Below the pieces are notes generated by a model. It saw only the letters and a program-made list of their open reading frames with translations. It did no database searches and was not told where the DNA came from. DNA of 64,000 nucleotides, taken from the NCBI GenBank assembly GCA_028751875.1, contig CM054155.1, forward strand, positions 53,115,548 to 53,179,547, given 5' to 3'. The number at the start of each line of letters is the position of its first letter. Position 1 is the stretch's first letter. Positions 10,824 through 22,761 of the stretch are shown here, one piece after another. Made by a program: the position numbers and the translations under genes. The stretch comes from Rapana venosa (taxonomy: Eukaryota > Mollusca > Gastropoda > Neogastropoda > Muricidae).

Positions 10824-13791
10824 ATCATGATATCATGAGCTTAGCCGCTATAAATGGAACATTATTGGACTAGGAGAAGTGAGATGGACAGGATTTGGTG
10901 AGACATTGACTGAAGATGGGCAAACAAAGATTGGTACAGTGGCCAAGAGGAAACATTCACCAAAAGGTGTGGCATTTATTGTCGAAAGGAAGTACAGTGG
11001 GGTGCCATTATCAGCTGTACCACCGGCTTCCAGCAGGATTATCAACTCGGGTGTCGGCCAAGCCAAGAATAATCACTTCATACAAACTATTGCACTATTG
11101 ACCAATGCAGATGAAAGAAGTAGAAGGAATTTTACGAGATCTTGAAGGAGACCATTATGAAATATACCAAGAAGGACCTCATCATCATACAAAGGGACTT
11201 TAACGCCAAAATTGGTCCTCACTCTTACAACCAATGGGCTGGAACAGTTGGTCAGTTGGGAACTGGAGGGAGACCACGATGGGGGACTACGGTCTGCTGG
11301 AGTTTGCCTTGCACCCACTGACTTACCATTGCCAATACCCTCTATCCCCTCAAGCAGTCAAGGAGGAAACTGGGCATGCGCCAAAACGGCAAGGGCCATA
11401 ACCAAATAGATTTTATCTTAACACCACGGCGTCTTCAAATCGAGCATCAACAGGCCAGAAAACAAGAACCTACCCTTGGAGCTGCTTAGGCAAGCGACCT
11501 CGACCTTGTGCTGCTGGTATTCAAAATGAAGCTGAAGAAAAACAAACAGCCTGCAACCCACGTATCAAAATATGACGATGGACAACTGAAAGATCCAGAT
11601 GTCGAGAGATTCTTCCATGCTTAAGCTTGGCGGACGTTTTGCGGCATTAACCCTACTGGACAAATGACATCAATAACTCTCCAACAACTTTAATGAGGGC
11701 AGTCCGAGAAACAGCAGAGGACGTACTCGGTCGTCAGAGGAATAAACACCAGGCATGACTACAATGACATCTTGGACCTCTGTGAAAGAAGAGCACTGAA
11801 ACCAACCAGGTCTTCAACTAAAGTATTAACCGGTGAGGCAAACAATCTTGTGAAGATGTCATGTTAAAGGCCAGAGGAGAGTGGATCAGTGATCAATGTG
11901 ATGGGATTGAAAAAAGCATGAATGAGGCACAGTAAAAAGGCATACAACAACCTGAAAGAAACTCACAAAACCACTTCAAACCAAATCATCAGTCATTGAA
12001 GACAGCTCCGAAAACCTCACAGAAAGCTCAGCTGCATTGAACCAGGTGGTCTGGAGTATTGTCAAGAATGTACAAACTACCTCAATACAACCTGACAGGA
12101 GCATAATAGAAGAGAAAAGCAGCAACATCAAGAGCACCCTCGCCACTACCTATACTGAGGGAAGAGTGGGAAGAAGCCATCCGCAGCTTACAGTAGGAAA
12201 GTCCCAGGAGCAGACAACATACCAGCAGAGCTGCTCATGCATGGTGGTGAAACAGTTCATCACACATGTTCCCCCCCAAGCTAATAAAAATCCTGAATCC
12301 CTTGGTTAACTGGTGAGAAGATTTGGAGGCAGACAAAACAGTGGCCAACAGATATGGACACAATCATCATCATACCCCTGCCCACGAAGGGAATTTACGC
12401 CAATGCCAAAACTATAGAACAATCAGCCTCATCAGCCACGCCTAGCAAGATCATGCTCAAAGTTTTTTTGAATCGACTCAAGAAGGTAGGCAGAAGAACA
12501 CCTTGCAGAGGAACAAAGCTGGGTTAGGGCAGCTGTAAGCGAGCAAATCGAACAGATTTTTAACTGCCCATCCTTATGGAAAACATCTCAAACATCAGAG
12601 AGACCTGGTCTCACAACTTCAGCGGACTTCAAGTGGCTTTCGACAGGGTATGGCCGAGGCCATTGGCTAGGACCTCAGAATTGTTTGGCATTGAAGAGGA
12701 CTAGTGCAAACCATTTCAAGCATATACACCCCGCAAGCAGTGCAGGCCCCTTCTGAACATTCAGGGTGGAGACTACTTCAAAACCACAGTTGGTAGATCC
12801 GAAAAGGATGCCTGTTATCTCCAGTCCTGTTTAATCTGTTCTTGGAAAACAATTTATGAGAAGACCTTCCATGACTTCCACGCTACCATCTCCATTGGCG
12901 GCAGGGACCCCTCTCAACATCTTGCGGTTTGCCGATGGGACATTGACCTCATGGGCGGAAAGTAAACACAGAGCTGCAGATCTTACGACCAGACTTAGAA
13001 CAGCGCTGGAGCATATTGGATGGAGGGATGCTCGGAGGAAAGTAATAGTACTTGTGAACAGCACGGAGCCAGTACCACTGCTAAGATTTACATGAACGGC
13101 CATGTAAGAAACTGGAGGGAGGTAGAGCATTTAAATTTACCTTGGGTACACTCACAAAGGACAGGCGATCGACGACAGAAATCAAAGTCAGAATAGCCAT
13201 GGCAACATCTTCCATGACAAAACTCACCACCATTGGAAAAGTAAAGAGATCAGTTTACCAATCAATAACTAAAGCTCTACAAAGCCCTTAATTCAGGGGG
13301 GGGTGGGGGGGGGGGGGGGTGACTATCCTGCTGTACGGAAGTGGAAACCTGGACATTGACTGCTGAAACAGCAAAAAGGCGAATCAGTTTCATTTGAACA
13401 ATAGCATAGAAAATACTGGGCTTATCCTGGAGTGAACAGAAAGACCAATGAATTTGTCAAGAGTCAAATTAAACACGGCTGGGCAGGTCCACAGGAACCC
13501 CTTCTCACCTCGTAAAGAAGAAAAAGCTTGACATGGTTCGGCCACGTCACCCGCCCCAACATCTGCCAAAAAACAGTACTGCCAGGGAACACTCGAAGGT
13601 GGCAGAAAGATGGGAAGACAAGAAAAAGTCATGGGTAGACAAACTCATGGATGGACCAGGCTCACTGACTCGGCACTAACTGCGCAGAGCCGGTAGGACC
13701 GAGGATGGATGGAGGAGGGCTTACCACGGCATCGTCTTTCGTGTCTTCCCCACGACCGGCAAGATCACGGGTCTGATGATGATGATGATGA
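10824..13791 (+). mobile_element. LINE-C copy 1: RTE/BovB-like LINE nested in LINE-B
   Basis: Flanked by TGATATCATTT at 10813-10823 and 13792-13802; the third LINE-B copy carries this site once (49495-49505). The plus strand begins with endonuclease (GLGEVRWTGFGET, KGVAFIV; often mis-annotated as 'craniofacial development protein 2'), then a QGDFNAKIG-like motif, an RT domain in fragments (SPVLFNLFLENN) and a C-terminus with KTNEFVKSQIK and WFGHVT. It ends in a (GAT)n tail. Length is about 2.97 kb, close to a full RTE element. Stops and frameshifts are frequent, so it is inactive. Fragments of the same family lie on the minus strand at 53999-54198 and 55619-55825. Confidence 0.9.
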
Positions 13792-13802
13792 TGATATCAT
13801 TT

Positions 13803-14520
13803 GGGATTGGGAGATCTCCATTTGGAAGCTTTACGAATCGTCACTGGAGCCGTCCGTGGCACAAGTCATTTTATCAGAAATAAGTGCTTCGTTCTCTAAA
13901 AGAAAGAAGAAATAGGCATTGATTGGTATTTTACCATAAACTGATCCAGGGCAATGCACCAAATTATCTAATGAACTTACTCCCTCTATTAGTTTCTTCT
14001 AAAACCAATACACAGACGTAATCCCCCTTAACAGGTTAGTACCTTAATGTAGAACTGAAACATTATAAACGTTCCTTTTTTCCTTCTACAACAAGGACTA
14101 TGCAATGAGCTTCCAGGAGCGCTTGAAAGCTAGCACTTTTATAGCAGTTTATACATTTTCTGTCTCTGAGGATGTAGAGGTTCCAAACTCTTTTTATTAC
14201 GTAAAAAAGGCAGCAAATCATTTCCTACAGACTGCTACTAGAAATGTGTAACTTCAACTCCAAACTAAATTTTTAAAAACATTTACTGGACGATCCATCT
14301 TGTGCTTGTGGTTACCCTAATGAAACATCTGAACATTTCCTTCTTCTAACTGTTCGCTGTCAAACAATTGATGCCTTAAGTCCAGATGAAAATAATGTAA
14401 ACACTTTATTATGTGGGGACAGACAGTTAAGCTTTAAAAACAGTGCATGAATTTATTGACAGATCCAAAAGTTTTTAGAATATAATTGTAAATAAAGTAC
14501 ATAATTCTGTGATGGAGTGC
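13803..14520 (+). mobile_element. LINE-B copy 1, 3' part
   Basis: Continues LINE-B after the LINE-C insertion. It encodes the C-terminal region, including the cysteine/histidine stretch SCACGYPNETSEHFLL (near 14305). Copy 49506-50240 matches base for base over long runs. At 14100-14165 this copy differs from both the 30420-30490 copy and the 49800-49870 copy, which agree with each other, so the differences here are probably sequencing errors. Confidence 0.85.
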
Positions 14521-15344
14521 TCTTCTTCTTTCTCCCTGTGTTGAAGTGTAGAGTTTTGAAATTATTGAGCTAATAGGAACAGTTTCTGCTCTTGTTGCTA
14601 TTACTATTGTCCTATTGCTTCCTAGAGTGTGTGTGCATTTTTTGTTACACTTTTTGGTTATTTCAATTTGATAGTGTTGTATATTTTCTCCAGATTTTGT
14701 GTAATGGTATTTGTATATATGGAAATTGTTTTGTTTTATATATTTTTTGTGGCCTGAGTTGCATGCAGGTCACGGAGCACCACCTTTTGGGGGGGATTCT
14801 CTTCTCTTTTTCCCTTTCCATTTTTCTCTTTTTTTTTTAAAGTGAGTGCTTCACTCGCCTCTCTTCATTGGCCAAAAAACCCCAAAAAGAAACAAATAAT
14901 AAACCCCTAGAACCCCAAACCTTCTTTTTTGGGGGGACGGGACGTTTTTTTAAATGAACAACCTTTCTGTCTTATCTTACTTACTGTCTGGAGCAATAAC
15001 TGCCCAAGTGTGAACTGCTGCCCATGTTCTATTGATATTCAGCTTCAGCAGACAATCGCCTGGGTTTATAGTTGCTCTAGTGTGTGCTGCTGTGTGCCGT
15101 TCTAAACGTGTGGAGGAGTGATTTACATCTGTCTGGGTTTAGTTTTTGCTCTTGTGTTGTTTTTGGTAATGTTAACTTTTCCTTTAGTTTCATCCATTTT
15201 CACACTCATTATATAACTTGTTATGCCCCTTCCTAGTTCCCTAACAAAGAGAGTTGTATCCTGACATGTTTACATAATACCTTTCGTAAGGTTGTTTTTT
15301 TTTTCATCCTCTTCACCCATTATCATCTATCACTATTGAATAAT
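14521..15344. other. LINE-B 3' flank / UTR, no gene
   Basis: T-rich sequence with no coding signal. It also lies after the third LINE-B copy (50261-50990), so it is either a long 3' UTR of LINE-B or part of an older segmental duplication. It contains a short inverted motif GTGAGTGCTTCACTCGCC near 14843. Confidence 0.7.
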
Positions 15345-15650
15345 ATAATTATAATAATAATAATAATAATAATAATAATGTATGGAATTTACAGAGCGCT
15401 GAAATTCTTGTAAAGCAACAAATCAAAGGCTCATCATCATCATCATCATCATCATCCATCATCATCATCATCATCTAATATCGCTTTGGGCAAAGATATG
15501 TTCCTTCGAAGGAAGAACACCCACACGCATGCACCTACGCACGCAACACACGCTCACGCACGCACTCACGCATGCACGCGCGGCGCGCATACACACACAC
15601 ACAGCAAACACACATGTAAGCACGCAACGCACGCACCGCACGCCGCGTGC
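15345..15650. repeat. (AAT)n with SINE tail, (ATC)n and CA/GCAC microsatellites
   Basis: A run of AAT triplets followed by GTATGGAATTTACAGAGCGC (SINE tail, minus orientation) at about 15345-15430. Then (ATC)n to about 15476 and a CACGCA-rich tract at 15520-15650. The third copy has the ATC and CA parts (51001-51205) but not the SINE tail, so the tail is a later insertion. The His/Thr-rich frame here is repeat translation. Confidence 0.85.
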
Positions 15651-15850
15651 GCGGACAGATACCTAGTGACAAGAATATTGCGCTCGCAATCCCACGATCC
15701 GGAGCTCGAATCCCGCACTCGTGGGCCTCTCCTTTTAGAGTCAACATCAGGGCAGATAACTGGCTCTCCCCAAAAGTCCTTCGAATAAGGGGGGGGGGAC
15801 TATAAACCTAGGCCCTCCGTGCGCAATGCATGTGAACATCCTTTTATCCC
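15651..15850 (+). mobile_element. SINE head and core, plus orientation
   Basis: tRNA-like head with CTCGAATCCC (B box) near 15706, then a core AAGTCCTTCGAAT ... ACTATAAACC ... GTGCGCAATGCATG that aligns with the core of the SINE at 16113. It has no AT-rich tail. A better-preserved copy is at 51206-51400. Confidence 0.75.
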
Positions 15851-16112
15851 CACTCCACATCATTCACACATTCTTCTTTTTAAATCACATCATTCATATA
15901 GCTACTTTCTTTTTTATACACGATACATTCATTTTTTCAGTACTCTTTCTTTTGAAGGATTAAAAAATGTATACACATATCTGAAAAAATAGTGTTACAA
16001 TTTTTTAAAACTAGATTTTACTCTGTTGCTATCTTTTTATTTAGTTACCGACAATTTAATTGACAGTAATTTTCTCAGCTGTGCTTCTTGTTAAAAAAAC
16101 ACCTGGTATTGG
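15851..16112. other. AT-rich spacer shared with third copy, no gene
   Basis: No coding potential. Colinear with 51400-51650, so it predates the SINE inserted at 16113. Confidence 0.7.
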
Positions 16113-16554
16113 AAAGGAAGGTGGTAGGATGGTTAAGACGTTTGCCTGCCAACAAGTAAACTGCGAGGTTCTGGGTACGATTCCCAGCCTCGCCCTTTCT
16201 TCCAAGTTTGACAAAAAATCGAGCTGAATATCAAAGTCTTTCGATGAGACTTTAAACCGAGTCCCGTGTGCGAACGCTTGCGAACATCTTGCGCACACGT
16301 TAAATCCTGTTCAGCTTTTCGAAGAGTAGGCCATTGTGTGCTGGTGGGCAACAGATGACAAAAATTTACAAAACTGCATACACATGGGGATGGATGTAAA
16401 AAAAAGACATGAGGCTTATTCCATTATCCTCGATATAAAAAAAGTTCACTGAGGGCTTTGTTCGCTGCTTTAAAGATTCAGCACTATATAAATTCCATAC
16501 ATTGTTGTTATAATTATTATTATTATTATTTTATTATTATTATTATTTTTTATA
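16113..16554 (+). mobile_element. Near full-length tRNA-headed SINE with LINE-A-type tail
   Basis: The head has a tRNA-like T arm, CTGGG-TACGATT-CCCAG (near 16172-16188), overlapping the B box. The core includes TTTCGATGAGACT and AACCGAGTCCCGTGTGCG, followed by a conserved body (CCATTGTGTGCTGGTGGG, ACACATGGGGATGGATG). It ends with ATTCAGCACTATATAAATTC and (ATT)n. ATTGG flanks both ends (16108-16112 and 16555-16559). The third copy near 51650 lacks the element, giving an empty site. The tail matches the LINE-A 3' end. Confidence 0.85.
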
Positions 16555-16559
16555 ATTGG

Positions 16560-18596
16560 CGTGTAGATCTGGTTTTTTTTCTTACTTAATGAGAATTTCC
16601 AAGGAAAGATAATTTTTTTTGTATCCACGATTTGTTTCAGTAAGCTCCTTTTTTTTTCTCCTGGAGTGTCGGATATTATAGCCAAACAGAATGTCAGTGA
16701 CTGACAGATGAAGTTTCTTGACCAGTTCAGGACAAGAGGTGTTGTCAATAACGTCAAAAACGTTTTACAGATGGACAATCATAAACGAAATGATCAATGA
16801 ATAATCGATTGTGTTTGAGCTGTAGTCACAAACACCAGATCAGATATAACCTATTTTATTAGCAAAATATTGTTGGATACAGATTGTGCAGTATTTTCCA
16901 TTGCAGCTCTCATAGTCTTACTTCGTTTGTAGCCAATCTTGGTCTAGCCAAAACATGTTTGTCAAGGTGAAGTCAAGTTTTCTGTGCCAGAAATCAACTG
17001 CATGAGGTAATAAAAGTTTTCAGTGACATTTTTTGCCATTAGATGGTGCTTAGTTTACTTTGGTTGGCAAAACTTGGCGCTGCTTCTATAGTTCTGTTCT
17101 GATTCCTCTACAAAGTGACTAATGTTCCCTTGGTAATTGTATGTTAATCCAGGGTTAGGGATTGCGTTTTTGAGTGCATAGTACTGAAATAGTGTTATTG
17201 CCTTTGTTGAGGTTCAAACACCTTTAGTCCACTTCATTTAGTGACAGCACACGTTTTTCCTGTGGATTACTAATATCTTTAACACGTATAAATCCCTTTT
17301 CTTTCCATTTTTAAAAGTTGATTATTCTATGTTTATACTTGATAAATCTGTTATTAAAGAGATGCTGCTGTCCAATTTGTTCCCTTAATACGTTTTTGAT
17401 GTTTTATCTAAAAATGTTGCATATGCATCTTTCCAAAATCCGTTCTTAACTACTGAAAGTCCTTGCATTTCATAACAATAGCAATTAACTTAAACACGTG
17501 GTGGACCTGGGTCAGATTTTATTTAAAATGCAAAGGGGGTGGGGACACGCCAGGTGCTGTGCCTTATTGTACAAGTCTACCTATCCACTACAAATTAAAT
17601 ATCTCCTGCTTGGACATATCACCATATTAATATCCCTTTTATAATCTGTTTTCATATTTTCCTTTTGACGTTTTCGAACGCCCATCTGTTACTATATTTC
17701 ATGCCAAATAAATTGTTTAAGAGTGTGTGATTTTAATAAGAATGGGTTTGGTAAGACAACTGACTGCCTAACATATGTGAACTCCACTGATCTAAAGGTT
17801 TTTATAAAACTATGATTTTGCCCTATATACTTTGAGATCCCGTTTACACCATTTTTAATCATGTTTGAGATCAAGTTGTTACACTTTTCCCAGTTATTTT
17901 CTGTTTCTTTAAGCCATTTTTCCAGGTGCAAAAGGGTAATATTTCCCAGGTTTTTAATTTTATCAACAATATCAATCGGCAGATCATTGTCAAAAACACA
18001 ACCTCTTCATTACTAATAACTTTGCTTTATTCATATTTAACTGTAATCCCGAGAGCATACAAATTGTTATTAATTTCAGTTGCTTGGGTTACGTCAGTTT
18101 CTATTCTTCACGAATAAAGTTGTGTCATCAGCTAACTGCAATATCTTAAGATGATTAGTGTTTCTTTTACTCACTCCTGGTAACTGGATTCCTTCTATCC
18201 AGAATTTTTATTTTAATAGCTTAGGGGGAAAAGGACAGCCTTGCCTAATTCTACAATTAATTTTGAAGCTTTCTGATACTCCCCCCCCCCCACCCCAATT
18301 TATGTGATTACAGGTTTTTCATAATATCATGACTATCTCTTAAATATAGTGTCAAGCCAAATAACATCAAATGTATGAAGCCAGTTTGATTTCGTTATAG
18401 AGGCAAAAACCTTTAGAGTAGCCAGTAGTGTAGAAGACCATGCCTTTGCCTGTTTCATTGATATATAGTTGATAGTGACATCAATGGTCGAGATTATTGG
18501 CGGCTATGTTTCGTCCTTTGATGTAGCCTTACTTGGTACTTCCTTACTAATTTTGGAAATAACTTGACCTAATCGGTCCCACTTCACAGTAGGACA
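16560..18596 (-). mobile_element. LINE-D: L1/Tx1-like LINE, RT and C-terminal part
   Basis: The minus strand holds a degraded RT: GYIKGRNIAANN near 18540, a GCPFPPKLLK-like motif B near 18230, and LKILQLADDTTLF (motif C). The last is open in the duplicate at 34309-34494 but broken here by indels at 18040-18110. C-terminal pieces follow at 17931-17692 and 16778-16560. Its upstream part continues at 19390-20290 beyond inserted LINE-E. Clade call rests on motif resemblance. Confidence 0.75.
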
Positions 18597-19389
18597 TCCG
18601 CCTTCTCTCTCCACGGCAACAAGAGCACAAGAGAAGCTAATGTTCTGTGCTGAAGAGCTGAAAAGGACTGCTCACAAATCAAATCGTGAAGCGGAGGTTA
18701 TGAGGGTGGAACAACAAAACCATGACCCAGTGCGACTGCAGCAAGAAACCATCAAGAAGTCAGCAAGTTTATATAACTGGGCAGTGGCATCAGTAAAGAT
18801 GGGGGAACCAGAATGAAGACATCAAGTGCTGAATCACTTAAGCGGTCACGCTTCAACACCCTTCCGGCATGTGTTTGGAGGTCAAACTGCCCTCTCATTT
18901 CAAAACAAAGTTCGGAATCTAGAACCACCAATGTCAAATCGGTCCTAACTTTATGGCTCAGAAACCTGGCGGTAAAAAAACACACACCACAAACTCCAGT
19001 CTTTTAACCCACAAATGCCTCAGGAACTATCCTCAACATCAGGTAGCTGGAAGTCATTAAAAAAATCCACACACAACTGTGGGACAGGACAGACCAAACC
19101 CCATGAAGTCCAATTATTAAACAAAGGAAGTAGGAGAATGGATCGGCCCATACACTCCGCAAGCCTGCGTCAAGTGTCACCTAGGGCAGGCCCCTTGACT
19201 GGAACCCACAAGGGAAGCGGAAAGTCGGTCGACCAAAACAGACCTGGCGCAGAAGTGTTGTCGAAAAGAAGGAAGGCAGCGGCATGACATGGGCCGAGCT
19301 TGAAGGTATCTCAAAGCCGAGTTCATTGGAGGGAGGGTGTGTTGTAGCAGACTATGTTCCCCATGGAACCATGAGGCACATAGTCACGT
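18597..19389 (+). mobile_element. LINE-E: C-terminal fragment of a second LINE, opposite strand
   Basis: The plus strand encodes a LINE C-terminus in broken frames: a degraded 'VLLYGSETW' region near 18945, then WLEVI..., DRTDQTP, and GKRKVGRPKQTWRRSVV near 19215-19260, followed by WNHEA. The 'K-x-G-R-P-x-x-T-W-R' signature is typical of non-LTR elements. It interrupts LINE-D, whose RT sequence lies on both sides on the other strand. Confidence 0.75.
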
Positions 19390-19727
19390 CAAGTGGGTTC
19401 CCAAGTATCTTAGCTAAAAATTGTATAGTCAGTATTTTGTAGAGTAATAGGCCTCCAGTTTGTTAGATGTTTCTCTGTCTAAGTCGTTCCCTTTATAGGG
19501 TCAAAGATTTTATCTTAGTAATCCGTGTACGACAGCTAGCCTTTCTCATAGATTCGTGAAAGGAAGCAGTTAGTATTTCGTTTATTTTGACCAGAAACTG
19601 TAAGAATTCGTTGTAATTCCATCCATCCCTGGTGCTGAACCCGTTTTTATTCTTGCTTTTTTTTTTTCTTCTATTTTTAAAAAAAAAAAAAAAAAAATTC
19701 TCTAAAAAAAAAAAAAATAAAAAAAAA

Positions 19728-19764
<37 letters not shown>

Positions 19765-19840
19765 ATCTTTCTTTTCTTCCTTCCTTAAAAAAAAACAAAA
19801 AAAAAAAAAAAAAAAAAACACTTTTTTTCTTAAAAAAAAA

Positions 19841-19871
<31 letters not shown>

Positions 19872-19873
19872 TT

Positions 19874-19911
<38 letters not shown>

Positions 19912-19953
19912 AAACTCCCTTTCTTTAAAAAAAAAAAAAATTTTTTTCTCTCC

Positions 19954-19985
<32 letters not shown>

Positions 19986-20290
19986 AAAAAAAAAAAAAAA
20001 AAAAAAAAAAAATTAAAAAAAAAAAAAAAAAAAAAACGCAGTTGATGCCTCACTAACTGACACAAGTCTTTCACATAGTTTTGCATCTGGTTCATTAAGA
20101 CGTGGGAATATTGGTTTACAGGTAATAAAATTCATCAGGGGCCTCTTTAAACGTTTTCCACATTCAGTTCCTGGTCATACAAGTGTTTTGTAATAAAGAC
20201 ACTTGAGGAGACATTATCTATGTGGGACTGTTATCCACTTGCCTGATTCTGTGATAGAAGGGTCATAACATTGTTTTTCTTTCTTACTTT
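19390..20290 (-). mobile_element. LINE-D upstream part, with homopolymer block
   Basis: Minus-strand sequence near 19470-19400 reads NWRPITLQNTDYTIF-like, the fingers motif of L1/Tx1-type RTs, placing it upstream of the RT at 18596. The stretch 19655-20036 inside it is almost pure A/T homopolymer. Confidence 0.6.
19655..20036. repeat. Poly-A/poly-T low-complexity block
   Basis: About 380 bp of long A runs broken by short T, TCTC and TTCC runs. It is reproduced base for base at 35975-36356. Such tracts mutate and mis-sequence easily, so identity between the copies bears on whether the duplication is real. Confidence 0.9.
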
Positions 20291-20925
20291 CTCCAGAACA
20301 CACACAAATATATATTATATTATATTATATATATTTATATATATATTATATATATATTATATATATATATTTCTGTCTATCTGTGTGTGTGTGTGTGTCG
20401 TGTAGTGTTCCTTTGTATGTGTGTGTGTGTGTGTGGTATGGGAGCGGGGTTTGTGGGGGTTGTGGGTTTGTGTGGGTGTCACTTGTCTGCATAAGCATTT
20501 ATGTTAACTCCTCATGGTGTGGTGCTTTAAAATAAAGCTGTAGCTTGATGCCTTTCCCCTGCTGTATTGATGTTAGTTATGTCTGTATTAATTTGTGGAA
20601 TAATCCTATGTTTATACCGGTTGGCCGTGAGATGGTGAAGATAGTTACATATATATTTATTAAGGTGCGTTTAATATGAAATACTTCATCACATGAGAAA
20701 CTGGAGTACTTTCTAGGATTATTTAACACTACCATGACAGGCTGACTATCTTGCCTAGCCCTTTTTCAAATATGGAGTCAGCCTGCATCTACCCTCTGTC
20801 CATGTTTTAAAAAACCTCTCCCCAAAACAAGTGTTTCAACTTGTGTTCTCCTACACATATATATTTTCAGTCTTCTTTCTTTGTTAGCTCTCTTGCCTCC
20901 ATGCCCACTGTGTGTGTGTTGTGAG

Positions 20926-20957
<32 letters not shown>

Positions 20958-21775
20958 GTGTGTGCTACTGTGTGTGTGTGTGTGTGTTGTGATGTGTGTG
21001 TGTGTGTGTGTGGTGTGTTGTGTTGGTGTGTGTGTGTGTGTGTGTGTTGTTCTTCATTTAACCGTCTATTACATTAAGTGATATTAGACACAAAAAGGCA
21101 AACAATTGAGAAAAAGGTTAAGGAACTGTCTAACTACTGTAACAATAATACAATGTAAGAAATTAATTTACCTTATGAATAAATATATCTAATGAAATAG
21201 ATACACATCATGTATTCCACGCCAAAAGAACACTGGGAAAAAGGTAACAATTTCGAAAACTATACCATGGTGTGTAGAATGCCTATGCTTCAAATCAATA
21301 AATGACATGTTTACTTGTGCTATAGCAAATTACTAACACAGCTCTCTTTCAACAGCAAAGCTATTTTACAGGAGCAATGTAGAGTTATTCAAAAACGTAT
21401 GCAAAGATCTCACACGAATGGTAGGCAGCTGCTTTTTTTAACATTTGCATTCGACAGAATAGAATGTTTGAGATTGCCCCACCACACTACATAGCACATA
21501 TCTAGAAAATTTTGTATGGAAAGCTTTAACTTCAGTCTATCAATTACAGACTTAAGGACCTGGCCTTTGCCGTGATTTTATCTACCAAATTGGAAGAAAG
21601 AAGGAAATTTAGGTCAAAAAATTGGTGTGGAACCATGAGCAAACCAGTATCTTCTTGTTTTTTACCTAACATGCTACATTGTTTATATCAAAGTGTGTGT
21701 GTGTGTGTTGTGTGTGTGTGTGTAGTGTGTGTGTGTGTGTGTGTGTGTTGTGTGTAGTGGTGTGTGTGTGAAGTA
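20291..21775. repeat. AT, TG microsatellites and AT-rich spacer, no gene
   Basis: (TA)n at 20308-20375, (TG)n tracts at 20385-20480, 20905-21050 and 21692-21772. Between them is unremarkable AT-rich DNA without a supported gene. Cys/Val-rich frames here are TG-repeat translation. Confidence 0.85.
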
Positions 21776-21830
21776 ACAACAACTTGTTTCAAGTTTCTAT
21801 CATTTCCGGGTGTTTCCTTCTTCAAACTAG

Positions 21831-22113
21831 TGAATAGACAATCGGATATCACTGATGAATGTAATAAATCTTATCACTCTTGTTGGACTTCTATGAAACT
21901 TCTTACCCCTTTTGTGGTTGTAAAACATGAATTGTGCAGAATGCAGACAGCTTTTGATGTGTTAGAAAACGATGTCAGACAGTCGGCTGTTTCCACGTGT
22001 ACAGCCCACAGCTGGCTTGGTAAGTGTGACTCACTGATGGAGGAGTGTATAAAACATGCTGACAATGTAGGCCCCCAACATTCCTCACCAAGGATCTTCA
22101 ACAGAAGCCACTG
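21831..22113 (+). other. Candidate coding exon of an unidentified host gene
   Basis: An AG acceptor after a pyrimidine-rich stretch (CCTTCTTCAAACTAG) precedes an open frame of about 94 codons with ordinary amino-acid composition (SDITDECNKSYHSCW, VVVKHELCRMQTAFDVLEND, TAHSWLGKCDSLMEEC). It ends at a consensus donor CTG|GTAAGT. I recognise no family. The phase at the donor does not fit the next candidate piece at 22382, where joining gives an early stop, so the model may lack an exon or be a pseudogene. Duplicated at 38153-38435. Confidence 0.35.
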
Positions 22114-22656
22114 GTAAGTCTTTCACTTGTGAATGCTGTTTGCTTTCCTTGCTTATAGTAAAACTTTGACTTTGAACTTTATTTGTGAGAAACAACACAT
22201 TGTTCAGTTTCAGCTGTTAGAAGAATTTTGTAAATGTAGGTTAGTTTTGCTGTTAACTGCAACACACCATAGCAAAAAAGTAGAAATGGTGTAGGGAAGA
22301 TATCATTGGAACTTGTTGTAACTGTTTTGAATCCCACTGCTCAATAGCAGAAATCCTGGTTTTTCCCCTTCCTTCTGGCAGGATTTAGTTTACAATGGGC
22401 AATGTCTTGGATCTTTGTTAACAGAATACTGGACACCCTTTCCCCGATTTATGACATGCCTAACTTATGGAACCTCACAGTACATTGTAACTTGTCTGAG
22501 TCTCCGAATAAAATCTGGAAATTAGAAAATGTTTTGATATAATTTAGTGGAAGACCACCTTTCTTGAAAGTACCTGAATGTGCTTTCTTGAATTCTTCTG
22601 TTTATTGTTTATATTTGCTGATTGATGAAGGTTTTTTAGCTGCTTTTTGTCCATAG
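22114..22656. other. Possible intron sequence with a further open stretch
   Basis: Mostly non-coding. After an acceptor-like CTTCCTTCTGGCAG at 22381, a frame with ILDTLSPIYDMPNLWNLTVHC runs to a stop at about 22544, but no good donor is seen. This is weak support for another exon or a last exon of a different transcript. Confidence 0.2.
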
Positions 22657-22761
22657 GAAAACGCATACACATGCAGCCAGCACTTGTTTTAAATGGTAGC
22701 GCTGTACTTGGGGCTTATGGAGGGAAGCCCGATTTTCCATGTAAAGAAATGTGCTTTGACG
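22657..22761 (+). other. Candidate coding exon, 105 nt
   Basis: Acceptor TGCTTTTTGTCCATAG and donor G|GTATGT bound an open frame KRIHMQPALVLNGSAVLGAY...CKEMCFD. Composition is protein-like and no repeat match is seen in the window. Its donor phase (1) fits an AG near 24142 that would give DFQSITEFKGADRDPL and a stop, a possible terminal exon. The family is unknown. Duplicated at 38979-39083. Confidence 0.35.

Noticed and set aside
10879..11145. Host gene resembling 'craniofacial development protein 2'
   Set aside because: That database name is commonly attached to RTE LINE endonucleases; here it sits inside a LINE with target duplications and RT downstream.
15486..15788. His/Thr-rich small protein (also 31808, 51155)
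   Set aside because: Translation of CACGCA repeats running into a SINE head.
16122..16200. A true tRNA gene
   Set aside because: Only the T arm is well paired; the sequence continues into a SINE body and is flanked by short duplications. Other tRNA-like heads (15651, 23757, 51206) are rejected for the same reason.
20881..21081. Cys/Val-rich proteins in TG tracts (also 37201, 21572, 37894, 45769)
   Set aside because: Microsatellite translation.
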